DNA of 19,490 nucleotides, taken from positions 1 through 19,490 of the forward strand of contig JAHEAM010000009.1 of assembly GCA_024642765.1 (NCBI GenBank), read 5' to 3'. The DNA is from Planctomycetaceae bacterium (GTDB lineage Bacteria > Planctomycetota > Planctomycetia > Pirellulales > Pirellulaceae). The number at the start of each line of letters is the position of its first letter. Positions within the stretch are counted from its first letter, which is position 1. Below, one piece after another: positions 6,986-15,226 of the stretch. The translations under genes and the position numbers were made by a program. The notes beneath the pieces were generated by a model that saw nothing but the letters and a program-made list of their open reading frames with translations, did not search any database and was not told where the DNA came from.

Positions 6986-8245
6986 CTACTTGTCGTGTTT
7001 TTTGATGATTTCCGGAAGCGACGGATCAACGATGCCTAATCCACCTTTGCCACCGCCGAAGCGGCTCTTGTAGTCGTCAACGATTTCATCATTGTCCGCA
7101 TTCCAAAAGGCTAGTTTCTCGTCAACGGTCGCGGGCACTACCAAGGGGCGAACCAATCGGAAGCCAGCGCCAAGTGCCGGCGAGTCAGTGTACCACCAAG
7201 GGCTTTTGGGGAAGTTCGGGTCGGTAGCTTTCCAAGATTTGTCGTCGGATGCTTGACGTGCAGCGCTGCGGCAGTCTTCTGATTCCAGTTCCCACGAGCC
7301 ACCGCGCAGGACTCGATTCGTTGGCCTCTCAGGAGGTGTCAAAATCGAATTTCCGTCGATATCGCTATTTTCCGCAAGGTGCATATAGCCTTCTTCGCTG
7401 TAGCCATCCAAAACCCATTCAGCAACATTGCCGTACATGTCATAAAGGCCCCAAGGGTTTGGTTTTAGTTCGCCAACTGCATGTCGTTCGTCGTCTGAAT
7501 TGTCAACATACCATGCGTGTTCTTCTAACTCGTCGTCTTCGTCACCAAAGTAGTATTTGGTGGTTGTCCCAGCTCGGCAGGCGTACTCCCATTCGGCCTC
7601 AGTTGGCAATCGATAAAATTCGTCCTTCAGTAGCAGGCTCAAATACTTGGTGTATTGTTTGGCCGCGAATTGCGTAACAGTCGCACAGGGTTGATCTGGG
7701 TCTTCACCAGCGTCGAACGTGAAACTGGGATCGTAGAGTGAACTTGGAGCGGTAACGGCGTCTGCTTGTTTAGCATCAGTCGGTTGCCGTGCGCTTTCGT
7801 CCTTCAGCGATTTGAAAATTCGATCCAATTTCATAAAGAGGTAATATTCGCCCCACGTCACTTCGTGTTTGCCAATCCAAAACGGCTTGAGGGCAACCTC
7901 TACTTGTGGTCCTTCGTCATCACGGTGGGCATCATCATCGTCTTCGTTACTGCCCAAGGTGAATTTGCCACCCGGGACGGGAATCATTTCAAAGGTAACA
8001 TCCGATCCGGGAATGGTAACTGTATAAGGGACCATAAAGCCGCCCTCAATTTCGACGCTTGGCCCTGAATCGGGTTTGGTTTTCGAGATCCCAAGGCGCG
8101 CGGAATCGGCAGATTGCTCCCCTGTCGTTTTGGCTGCGGGTTCCGTTGCCTGTTGGGCTGAAGCAGCGACCACTTCATGCGAAGCAAACGCGCAAGTCGC
8201 CAACACGAAAAATGAAATACGATTAATGAATCGGGAGCTAAGCAT
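6986..8245 (-). CDS. Secreted SUMF1/formylglycine-generating-enzyme-fold protein
   Basis: 419 residues from the ATG at 8243-8245. The frame is open upstream to a GTG at 8345-8347, with another ATG at 8282-8284, but only the chosen start places a signal peptide (hydrophobic 'ISFFVLATCAFA') at the N-terminus. A low-complexity spacer follows. The SUMF1 (FGE-sulfatase) domain spans about 85-368: 'FEMIPVPGGKFTLGS', 'KHEVTWGEYYLFM', 'YRLPTEAEWEYACRAG', 'WGLYDMYGNVAEWVLDGY', 'LRGGSW' and 'GAGFRLVRPL'. True FGE needs a catalytic Cys pair after the GGS motif. Here the segment reads 'GGSWELESEDC' with only one Cys (about 325), so sulfatase activation is unlikely and a structural or ligand-binding role is more probable. 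An acidic insert, 'GDEDDELEEH', may bind cations. The stop is TAG. The asparaginase gene lies 157 bases upstream on the same strand. Confidence 0.88.
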   Translation of the reverse strand: MLSSRFINRISFFVLATCAFASHEVVAASAQQATEPAAKTTGEQSADSARLGISKTKPDSGPSVEIEGGFMVPYTVTIPGSDVTFEMIPVPGGKFTLGSNEDDDDAHRDDEGPQVEVALKPFWIGKHEVTWGEYYLFMKLDRIFKSLKDESARQPTDAKQADAVTAPSSLYDPSFTFDAGEDPDQPCATVTQFAAKQYTKYLSLLLKDEFYRLPTEAEWEYACRAGTTTKYYFGDEDDELEEHAWYVDNSDDERHAVGELKPNPWGLYDMYGNVAEWVLDGYSEEGYMHLAENSDIDGNSILTPPERPTNRVLRGGSWELESEDCRSAARQASDDKSWKATDPNFPKSPWWYTDSPALGAGFRLVRPLVVPATVDEKLAFWNADNDEIVDDYKSRFGGGKGGLGIVDPSLPEIIKKHDK

Positions 8246-8402
8246 CTTGATCGAGTCTCGTCTGCAGGGAACGTATAGTTTCATTTTCGATCGTCCGTTT
8301 TTGGGCGACCCAGATCCATAATATTGGAACCGACAACAATTGTCCACGATTTGAACAAGTGTTTAGTTGTAGAAATGAATTTGACGAACTAATAATGGGC
8401 AA

Positions 8403-9422
8403 TCAATGGCATTCCGAGATCTCGCCAACGAAATTCTTGTCGAAATCTTGTCGCAGCTTGGCGACATCAGTTTGAACGGAAAATAGGTACAGCAACTTTG
8501 CGATGGCTGCCTCGATCGTAATGTCATGGCCACTCAATACGCCCGCCTCCTCCATTACTTTGCCAGCCGCGTAACTGGATTGATTTACGCAACCGTGCCG
8601 GCATTGCGTGCAACTGACAATCACGATGTTGTCGCGGGTGGCAAGCTCAATGGCCTGCAAGAACTTTTTGTTGATAGCAGGTCCGTTGCCAACGCCATAG
8701 GTTTCTAAAATCAATGCCTTCAGTGGCCGCTTCAAAACGTTTTTTAGGACTTCGACGCTCATGCCGGGAAATAATCGAAAGGTAGCTAGTTCGGCGGGAC
8801 GGATCGTTTCAACTTTGAGTGGTTTCGCAGCGTCGGTTTTTTTTATAATTCGATTTTGGAAGACCTCAATTTGTGTCTCGGCTGTCGCGAGTGGTAAGTA
8901 GTTCGGAGAGTCAAAGGCGTCCAACATCGACGCACTGATCTTTGTTGCTCGACAACCTCGCAACAATTTTTCACCGAAGAACAAGCTGACTTCTGGAATG
9001 TCATAATTCGCCGCCAGCATCATTGCGGTTTTCAGATTCTCGCGAGCATCGCTGCGGACATGCCCGAGCGGCAATTGAGAACCCGTCAAAATTACGGGCT
9101 TCGACAAGTTTTGCAGCATGAATGGTAATGCCGACGAGGTGTAGGCCATCGTATCGGTACCGTGCAACACGACGAACGCATCGAATTTCTCAAACCGTTC
9201 AGAAATATCGCGCGCAATCTTGAGCCAGTTTTCGGGCGACATGTTCGCGGAATCCAAAATGGGGGTGTATTCCACAATTTCATAAGCGGGCATCAAGGGA
9301 TCTTTGAGTTCTGGCATCAACGCCATTTGTTCTGCCAAGAATCCTTTGACGGGCTGTAAACCATCGGGTGTGGGTTTCATCCCGATTGTTCCACCCGTGT
9401 TGATGATACAAATGTTCTTCAT
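8403..9422 (-). CDS. ansA: Type I L-asparaginase
   Basis: 339 residues, the full length of cytoplasmic bacterial type I asparaginases (about 335-340), which hydrolyse L-asparagine to aspartate and ammonia. The nucleophile motif 'NTGGTIG' is at residues 8-14, with Thr12 as the predicted nucleophile. The second catalytic loop 'LHGTDTMAYT' supplies Thr89 and Asp90. 'ILTGSQLPL' and 'SDARENLKTA' follow, then 'SLFFGEKLLRGCRATK' and a C-terminal domain with 'LILETYGVGNGP'. There is no signal peptide, as expected for the cytoplasmic type. No clear Shine-Dalgarno precedes the ATG. The gene stands alone: the upstream minus-strand gene ends 161 bases away. The stop is TGA, which shows that TGA terminates translation in this organism. 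Confidence 0.95.
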   Translation of the reverse strand: MKNICIINTGGTIGMKPTPDGLQPVKGFLAEQMALMPELKDPLMPAYEIVEYTPILDSANMSPENWLKIARDISERFEKFDAFVVLHGTDTMAYTSSALPFMLQNLSKPVILTGSQLPLGHVRSDARENLKTAMMLAANYDIPEVSLFFGEKLLRGCRATKISASMLDAFDSPNYLPLATAETQIEVFQNRIIKKTDAAKPLKVETIRPAELATFRLFPGMSVEVLKNVLKRPLKALILETYGVGNGPAINKKFLQAIELATRDNIVIVSCTQCRHGCVNQSSYAAGKVMEEAGVLSGHDITIEAAIAKLLYLFSVQTDVAKLRQDFDKNFVGEISECH

Positions 9423-9583
9423 TTAGGTACTTATGATACGTGTTTGGAAATCTGTACAAAAAGGTCAGCCGTGGAAGAAAATCAAACCACATTCTATTCG
9501 AATGGCCGTGATTCGACAGCACTCGAAGTTTTCCAAGAGGGCAACGATTTGCATATCGAACGAAGGATAGTGAGGCACTGGAA

Positions 9584-9814
9584 CTAGCGATTTTTTCGGG
9601 AACGTCGTAGTCGAAAAGCCAGGGCCCAGACGAATAACAGTATGGTGCCGGGCGCCAATGCCAAGAGCAGTTTGGGGAAAGAATGGTTCTGCCGGTAGAG
9701 CCACGCACCAGTCGCGATCAGCAAAATCCAAACGAACAATCCACCCCATATCCAACGCATGAGTCCCGTTCCGCGCGATTCGGTTTTCATTGGGCTTGCG
9801 TCAGTGTCTGTCAT
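9584..9814 (-). CDS. Small two-helix membrane protein, coupled to ilvC
   Basis: 76 residues. The ATG (9812-9814) overlaps the ilvC stop in an ATGA, so its translation is probably coupled to ilvC; the open frame upstream of this ATG lies inside ilvC and is not counted. A polar N-terminus (1-19) is followed by two membrane helices (about 20-40, 'WIWGGLFVWILLIATGAW', and about 47-67, 'LLLALAPGTILLFVWALAF'). A very basic tail, 'RLRRSRKNR', is likely cytoplasmic. I recognise no family. The position suggests an operon with ilvC, though a role in branched-chain amino acid metabolism is not evident. Confidence 0.7.
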   Translation of the reverse strand: MTDTDASPMKTESRGTGLMRWIWGGLFVWILLIATGAWLYRQNHSFPKLLLALAPGTILLFVWALAFRLRRSRKNR

Positions 9815-10815
9815 GCTTCCTCTTTTAGCCACGGCATCAAAGCTCGCAGTTGTTTGCCAACTTGCTCGATAGGTAGCTGTTCCGTAACTTTTCGAGCCGC
9901 TGTTAACACTGGTTGGTTGGCCTCGCATTCGTTTAAGAACTCTTTCGCGAACTCGCCGGATTGAATACGTTTCAACAAGTTTTGCATGTTGTCACGTACG
10001 TGTTGATCAATCACCTTGGGGCCACACGTGATGTCACCATATTCAGCTGTTGTCGAAATCAAATCTCGCATTGCCGCAATACCGCCTTTGTGCAGCAGGT
10101 CGACAATGATCTTGAGCTCGTGGAGGCATTCAAAATAAGCCAACTCCGGCTGATATCCGGCGCCCACCAGAGTCTCAAAACCAGCCTGTACTAGCTGCGT
10201 CAGGCCACCACACAAAATGGCTTGTTCGCCAAATAGATCGGTTTCCGTTTCGGCTGCGATGGTCGTTGGAATCACACCGGCACGGGTGCCACCGATCGCC
10301 CATGCATAGGCTAGGCCAATTTGAAAGACTTCTTCAGGAGCGTTGTCTTCGACTGCTATTAGGCAGGGCACACCGCCGCCGTTTTCGAATTCACGACGAA
10401 CCATATGGCCCTGGCCCTTAGGCGCAACCAACAAACGATAGTGACCTTTCGGAGGATTTACTAACCCGTAATGGAAACTAAATCCGTGACACGTCATTAA
10501 GATAGCCCCTGATTTCAGATTGGGCTTGATTTCTTTTTCAAAGACAATTTGATGCAACTCGTCGGGCACCATGATGCACACAATATCGGCCTTGCGAACG
10601 GCAGTCGAAACGATGGTCGGCTGAAATCCATCGGCCTCGGCTTCTTGCCAACCACGTCCGTTCAAGCGTTGTCCGATCGTAACATCGCAACCGCTGTCCC
10701 GCAGATTAAGCGCTTGCGCCTGACCTTGAGCGCCATATCCGATTATCGCGATGGGCTTGTTCGCGATGAAGTGGGGGTCGACGTCGGTTTCGCGGTAAAT
10801 AGACTTTCCAAACAT
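9811..10815 (-). CDS. ilvC: Ketol-acid reductoisomerase, class I
   Basis: 334 residues from the ATG at 10813-10815, the normal size of class I KARI. It converts acetolactate or acetohydroxybutyrate to dihydroxy acids in valine, leucine and isoleucine synthesis. The Rossmann motif 'GYGAQGQAQALNL' is at 26-38. The Mg-binding segment 'AETETDLFGEQ' holds Asp193 and Glu197; further acidic ligands lie in 'YFECLHELK' (Glu229, Glu233), and the substrate Ser is in 'ISTTAEYGD' (about 254). The cofactor loop reads 'RLNGRGW' at 50-56; the usual phosphate-binding Ser before the Trp is Gly, noted as a finding. The frame is open upstream to 10941, but family alignment supports the inner ATG. There is no strong Shine-Dalgarno. 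A weak promoter-like pair (TTGGAC and TATTTA, complement of 10864-10869 and 10842-10847, 16 bases apart) lies just before the start. Confidence 0.96.
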   Translation of the reverse strand: MFGKSIYRETDVDPHFIANKPIAIIGYGAQGQAQALNLRDSGCDVTIGQRLNGRGWQEAEADGFQPTIVSTAVRKADIVCIMVPDELHQIVFEKEIKPNLKSGAILMTCHGFSFHYGLVNPPKGHYRLLVAPKGQGHMVRREFENGGGVPCLIAVEDNAPEEVFQIGLAYAWAIGGTRAGVIPTTIAAETETDLFGEQAILCGGLTQLVQAGFETLVGAGYQPELAYFECLHELKIIVDLLHKGGIAAMRDLISTTAEYGDITCGPKVIDQHVRDNMQNLLKRIQSGEFAKEFLNECEANQPVLTAARKVTEQLPIEQVGKQLRALMPWLKEEA

Positions 10816-11131
10816 CAAGTGTGCTTTCGTTCGTGTTAGGATAAATAGGAACCGGCGTTTGCCGTCCAACTCCAACTGGATCAGCAAAAGCAAAAGGTCC
10901 ATCGCCGAATGGGACACCGCCGCATTATACGCGTTGAGCACGGGTCCACGAGGGGTTGCGGTTTGCCGCGATGATTGGAGTTATTTCCATTCGACAATGT
11001 CATCCTCTTAGGGGGGACCCGTTGCGATTAAGCCTAGTAGCAAAAAGTTCAGGTTGGGAAGGCGACACAGAATGGGATTGATACTAGGATTAAATGTCTG
11101 CCAAGGGATTTAACAAGAGGATCGATGTCGG
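10816..11131. other. Divergent intergenic region between ilvC and the bioA operon
   Basis: 316 bases that should carry both promoters. It holds an inverted repeat, CGGGTCC (10941-10947) and GGACCCG (11015-11021), 67 bases apart. A Leu-rich open stretch reads in frame into ilvC. A ten-codon frame (11125-11157) starts 4 bases after AAGAGG (11115-11120) and overlaps the start of the next gene. None of these is proven functional. Confidence 0.4.
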
Positions 11132-11380
11132 ATGTTCAAGAAACAAAAGTCAAATGAAATCCGCGCGGGGATCGGGGTGTTCACTGTGCTCGGTGTCGGG
11201 ATCGTGATCATCGCGCTGCTGTTTTTAAACGGATTGTTTGTGAGCGCCTTTCTGCATGCAAACGCTCAGCGAATATCGGACCTGCGACTTACACAAGCCA
11301 TACAGTTTTTGGTTCCCTTGATTTTGATCATTGTAGAGTTTTGGATATTCGATCGAATGAACCAAAACCTTCGAAAATAG
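11132..11380 (+). CDS. Small two-helix membrane protein upstream of bioA
   Basis: 82 residues. A basic N-terminus ('MFKKQKSNEIR') precedes one long hydrophobic helix (about 13-40). A polar loop follows, then a second helix (about 56-74, 'IQFLVPLILIIVEFWIF') and a charged tail. AAGAGG at 11115-11120 lies 11 bases before the ATG, which is longer than ideal. The gene ends 2 bases before the bioA start, so the two are probably co-transcribed and translationally coupled. I recognise no family. A role in biotin synthesis or uptake would be guesswork from position alone; it lacks the length of BioY. Confidence 0.65.
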   Translation: MFKKQKSNEIRAGIGVFTVLGVGIVIIALLFLNGLFVSAFLHANAQRISDLRLTQAIQFLVPLILIIVEFWIFDRMNQNLRK

Positions 11381-11382
11381 AC

Positions 11383-12672
11383 ATGGACAAAATAACTAGC
11401 AGTCCCGAATTGACGAACCGCAGATTAGATGTTCAGGAAGGTAGCCATTTGTGGCGTCCCTATTGTCAAATGGCGACAGCGGCGCCCGCCTGGATCGTCG
11501 CAAGCGCTGACGGAAATTATCTAATACTGGAGGATGGTAGGCGGTTGTTGGATGGGATATCAAGTTGGTGGACAGCCTGCCACGGTCACCGGCATCCACA
11601 CATTATTGCGTCCATGAAGGCGCAACTTGACGTGTTGCCGCACGTCATGCTCGGAGGTTTGAGCCATAAACCGGCGATGCGTTTGGCCGAGCGATTGGCT
11701 GATCTTTTGCCGGGCGATTTGGATTACATTTTTTTTGTGGACTCCGGTAGTGTTGCCGTGGAAGTCGCGATGAAAATGGCAGTTCAATATTGGATGAATC
11801 GGGGGCAAAGCGGGAGGAACCGATTCGTTTCGTTTGCCAATTCCTATCATGGCGATACGTCGGGTGCGATGAGTGTTTGTGATCCGGACGACAGTATGCA
11901 CTCGCACTTTAAAGGGTTTTTGCTAGAGCAATTTCCACTTGCGATCCCTGCGGCGGAGGATGAGTTTAAGGCGTTTTCGGATTTTCTCGATGAACATCGT
12001 GATAACTTGGCAGGAGTCATAATTGAGCCACTGATTCAGGCCGCTTGTGGATTGCGATTTCATTCGTCCGAGCAACTCAATCGGATTGCGACGATTGTTC
12101 GTGAAAAAGACTTGTTGCTGATTTGCGACGAAATTGCAACTGGGTTTGGACGAACTGGCCGAATGTTCGCGGTGGAATGGGCCGACGTTGTTCCAGACAT
12201 CATGTGTATTGGTAAGGGGCTTTCGGGCGGTGTGATTTCGCTGGCAGCAGCGGTGGCGTCGCAACGTGTGTTTGACGCATTTTGGAGTACAAGTCTAGAG
12301 GCTGCATTGATGCATGGGCCGACGTATATGGGCAACCCATTGGCGTGTGCAGCGGCCAATGCGTCTCTCGATTTGTTTGAGCGAGAACCTTATTCGGAAA
12401 GGGTCGCAATGCTCGAATCCATTGCCAAAGAAAGATTGCTGCCGCTGGGAAAACTCACTCACGTCGAGGACGTGCGAATTCTAGGCGGCTTTGCGGCCGT
12501 GCAAATGCAACAGAACTTGGACAAGGAACGCTGGATGCAGTTTTTTGTTGAACGCGGATGTTGGTTGCGTCCGACACGTGATGTGTTTTACCTTGCTCCA
12601 CCGTTTACAACTTCGAGCACCGAAATGAACACGCTGTGTGACGCGATCACGGCGGCTGTTGCCGCGTTTTGA
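11383..12672 (+). CDS. bioA: Adenosylmethionine-8-amino-7-oxononanoate aminotransferase
   Basis: 429 residues, typical for BioA, a PLP enzyme that transfers the amino group of S-adenosylmethionine to KAPA to give DAPA in biotin synthesis. Hallmarks are 'HLWRPYCQM' at 22-30 (substrate tunnel), 'LLDGISSWWTACHGHRHP' at 55-72, 'FFVDSGSVAVEVAMKMA' at 117-133, 'ICDEIATGFGRTG' with PLP-binding Asp249, and 'CIGKGLSGG' with Schiff-base Lys278. 'TYMGNPLACAAA' and the BioA-type end 'WLRPTRDVFYLAPPF' follow. The ATG at 11383 is chosen because the earlier TTG (11341) would overlap the upstream gene. No Shine-Dalgarno is visible, in keeping with coupling to the upstream gene. Other bio genes are not nearby. 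The stop is TGA. Confidence 0.94.
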   Translation: MDKITSSPELTNRRLDVQEGSHLWRPYCQMATAAPAWIVASADGNYLILEDGRRLLDGISSWWTACHGHRHPHIIASMKAQLDVLPHVMLGGLSHKPAMRLAERLADLLPGDLDYIFFVDSGSVAVEVAMKMAVQYWMNRGQSGRNRFVSFANSYHGDTSGAMSVCDPDDSMHSHFKGFLLEQFPLAIPAAEDEFKAFSDFLDEHRDNLAGVIIEPLIQAACGLRFHSSEQLNRIATIVREKDLLLICDEIATGFGRTGRMFAVEWADVVPDIMCIGKGLSGGVISLAAAVASQRVFDAFWSTSLEAALMHGPTYMGNPLACAAANASLDLFEREPYSERVAMLESIAKERLLPLGKLTHVEDVRILGGFAAVQMQQNLDKERWMQFFVERGCWLRPTRDVFYLAPPFTTSSTEMNTLCDAITAAVAAF

Positions 12673-12707
12673 TTCATTGGGTGGTGGTGCGTCAGGCACG
12701 TAGGGCC

Positions 12708-15044
12708 CTATCGATAGAGCAGATACTTTGAACGGCGCTGCTTGAATTCTTCGATTCCGTTATTGACCCATAAATAGACTGTGTCGGCATCTTGGCCGGT
12801 TTGAATGGCTTCAAAAATTTCTTTGTTGCAGAGCAGCCGATTTAGATCTTTCGTTTCCCATTGGGCGGGATAGAGTTTCTTCAAGGCACAGGCCAGTTCG
12901 ATCCCTAAACGGATAGGCTCAAATATCTTCCGGTCAATCACATCGAAGTTAACACCAAAACACTTTTCGTTCGCGTACTTACTGGTTGCCGGAACAAACT
13001 CAATTGGCACAACCGCTAACCCTGGGATTCTTTTTTGAGACAGCTCGGCAGCGATCGCAGTACTATTGATCCAGGGGGCGCCAACTAACTCGAAGGGTGT
13101 GTCCGTGCCACGACCGACCGAAAGGTTTGTTGTTTCCAAAAGCCCAATTCCCGGATAGAGCGTCGCTTCGTTGAGGCTGCGCATGTTTGGTGACGGATTG
13201 ACCCACGTCAAATTGGTTTGCTCCCAATAGCTGTCACGGTTCCAGCCCTCACAAGCAATGATGGTTAAATTCAAATCCAAGTTCAGTTCATCGTTCAACA
13301 TCATGGCAATTTCACCGCTAGTCATCGCATGCCGCACGGGAATGGTATGGCAACCTACAAACGACTCGCTCCCAGAATCGAGCATCGGACCGGAGATGTG
13401 TACGCCATCAATCGGATTCGGACGATCGAGTACAACGAATCGTTTTTTCGCAGCAGCAGTCGCTTCCATTGCCTCACGCATTGTTGAAACATAGGTATAG
13501 AATCGAGTCCCGATATCCTGAATATCAAACACAATAGTGTCGATGGATTCGAGAGCCGCGGACGTTGGACGACGTGTTTCACCATATAGACTAATGATGT
13601 TTAACCCCGAAATTTCATCGACAGAATGGTTTATTTTCGCGGTGTCAAGTTTGCCGTTGAATCCATGCTCGGGACTAAACAAAAGACGCAAGTCAACTTC
13701 TGGACTTTCGACAAACAGCTCAACCGTTGATCGTCCGTCCCGACTCCTGCCTGTTTGATTGGTAATCAGGCCGACCCGTTGATTGGCCAGTTCGCGAAAG
13801 TTGTCGCGTTGCAAAACGTCGATTCCAGTCAACACTTTGACATCAGCGGAAGGTTCGGGGGGAGCGATAGAACTCGCCACGACATTGAGGATTTTTCCCG
13901 CCAGACGATTGACGCTGCCCTTGCCGTTGGGGTGAACACGGTTGCTCAGAAAAATGAAAAACAAATCGAGTTCGGGGTCGATCCACAGGACGGTGCCCGT
14001 AAACCCTCCATGGCCAAACGCCGATTCGCTTAAGAGGTCACCTCGGTTGCTTGAGTAAGAGGTCTGCTTGTCCCACCCCAAACCGCGCGTGCCGTCGGAG
14101 ACGGGATAGGCAGTTGTCATGATGTCCACCGCGCGACGAGAAAGAATAGTTGTGGTTTGTTGTTCTTGAATTCGACTTCCGCGACCCAGCATCATTTGAC
14201 CGTAGCGTGCCAGATCGCGAGCGGTGGAGAACAGCCCTGCATGGCCAGCGATGCCATTCAAAGCAAATGCTCGCGGGTCATGTACTTCGCCTTGTATCCA
14301 AGTATCATTTCGCTTTTCAGTTGGCGCTGCGCGTGAACGCAACGACTCGTTTGGCAGGAACCCCGTTTCCCGCATTTCGAGCGGCACAAAAATGTGTTCT
14401 TGGGAAAACTGGTGTACGTCTTGGTTGCTTATTTTCTTGACTACTTCGGCAAGGACAATAAAGTTGACGTCCGAGTATTTGAATGTATTTCCGATTTCGC
14501 AAACCAAACTCAGTTCGCAGATCATTTTCCACGCAACCTCTGGACCGTTGGTGTAGTCACTAAGTGCGTTGTCCGGAATCAGACCGCTTTGGTGTGTTAA
14601 CAGGTGTTTGATCGTTATCGAGTCCTTGCCATTTTGGGCGAATTCAGGAAAGATCTCGGCGATACGAGTATTCAAGGTCAGCCTGCCTTGTTCAACCAAC
14701 TTCATGATTGAGGTTGCCGTTGCGACTGGTTTCGTCAGTGAGGCAAGGTCGAAGACTGTGTCGACGTTCATCGGTTCATGTATCGGTGCGACTTGCCGAT
14801 CGCCATAGGCCTCCAAAAACAAGATGGTGTTATGCCGCCCAAAACAAATGACGCAACCTGGCATCTGTTCAGCGGCGACCGCTTCCGTTGCAAGTTTGGC
14901 AATTTGCTCTTGAGTTGAATCGGCGACTTGGGGGATCGATTCAAGTCCCTGCAATGAGCCGATGGCAAAATTCGGTTGCAGTTGCGCCAACGCGATAAAC
15001 AACGCGATACACAGATCAATTTCAAATAAACGACACATTCGCAT
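12708..15044 (-). CDS. Fusion of a serine beta-lactamase-fold hydrolase and NamZ-type exo-muramidase (DUF1343, GH171)
   Basis: 778 residues. The N-terminus (1-29) is a signal peptide or anchor ('LFEIDLCIALFIALAQL'). Residues about 45-395 form a class C beta-lactamase/PBP-like domain with 'SLTK' (Ser102, Lys105), 'YSD' (Tyr190) and 'HGGFTGT' (345-351), which are the three active-site motifs. Residues about 405-778 match DUF1343: 'RVGLITNQTG', 'FSPEHGF', 'YGETRRPT', 'VFDIQDIGTRFYTYV', 'LDRPNPI', 'NPSPNM' and 'YPGIGLLETTN'. DUF1343 proteins include NamZ (YbbC) of Bacillus, which removes N-acetylmuramic acid from peptidoglycan ends. There the gene neighbours amiE (YbbE), a beta-lactamase-fold muramoyl-L-alanine amidase, and nagZ. 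The fusion therefore suggests sequential peptide stripping and MurNAc release in the periplasm; the amidase part is inference. The stop is TAG. Confidence 0.92.
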   Translation of the reverse strand: MRMCRLFEIDLCIALFIALAQLQPNFAIGSLQGLESIPQVADSTQEQIAKLATEAVAAEQMPGCVICFGRHNTILFLEAYGDRQVAPIHEPMNVDTVFDLASLTKPVATATSIMKLVEQGRLTLNTRIAEIFPEFAQNGKDSITIKHLLTHQSGLIPDNALSDYTNGPEVAWKMICELSLVCEIGNTFKYSDVNFIVLAEVVKKISNQDVHQFSQEHIFVPLEMRETGFLPNESLRSRAAPTEKRNDTWIQGEVHDPRAFALNGIAGHAGLFSTARDLARYGQMMLGRGSRIQEQQTTTILSRRAVDIMTTAYPVSDGTRGLGWDKQTSYSSNRGDLLSESAFGHGGFTGTVLWIDPELDLFFIFLSNRVHPNGKGSVNRLAGKILNVVASSIAPPEPSADVKVLTGIDVLQRDNFRELANQRVGLITNQTGRSRDGRSTVELFVESPEVDLRLLFSPEHGFNGKLDTAKINHSVDEISGLNIISLYGETRRPTSAALESIDTIVFDIQDIGTRFYTYVSTMREAMEATAAAKKRFVVLDRPNPIDGVHISGPMLDSGSESFVGCHTIPVRHAMTSGEIAMMLNDELNLDLNLTIIACEGWNRDSYWEQTNLTWVNPSPNMRSLNEATLYPGIGLLETTNLSVGRGTDTPFELVGAPWINSTAIAAELSQKRIPGLAVVPIEFVPATSKYANEKCFGVNFDVIDRKIFEPIRLGIELACALKKLYPAQWETKDLNRLLCNKEIFEAIQTGQDADTVYLWVNNGIEEFKQRRSKYLLYR

Positions 15045-15051
15045 GGTTGAA

Positions 15052-15058
15052 CTCCCCC
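15052..15058 (-). promoter_or_regulatory. Ribosome binding site deciding the start of the muramidase fusion
   Basis: GGGGGAG on the minus strand lies 7 bases before the ATG at 15042-15044. It selects this start over the in-frame GTG at 15090-15092, which lacks such a site and would put a polar stretch before the signal peptide. Confidence 0.75.
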
Positions 15059-15212
15059 AAGGCCTAGGTATTCTCCAATTGTAACAGCACACGTGCCAAA
15101 CCGCGCGGCGAAGTGCATTTCTGGAAAATGGTGCAACGGTTTGTTGAGTTTACCTGTGCCGTCAGCGAGAATGTTGATCGAGAGATGATTTGGAAAGAAG
15201 ACGAAACAGGTT

Positions 15213-15217
15213 AGGAG
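15213..15217 (+). promoter_or_regulatory. Ribosome binding site of the NPCBM-cytochrome gene
   Basis: AGGAG lies 9 bases before the ATG at 15227 and 6 before an in-frame TTG at 15224. Both starts keep the signal peptide, and ATG is preferred by codon. Confidence 0.6.
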
Positions 15218-15226
15218 CCTTGATTG

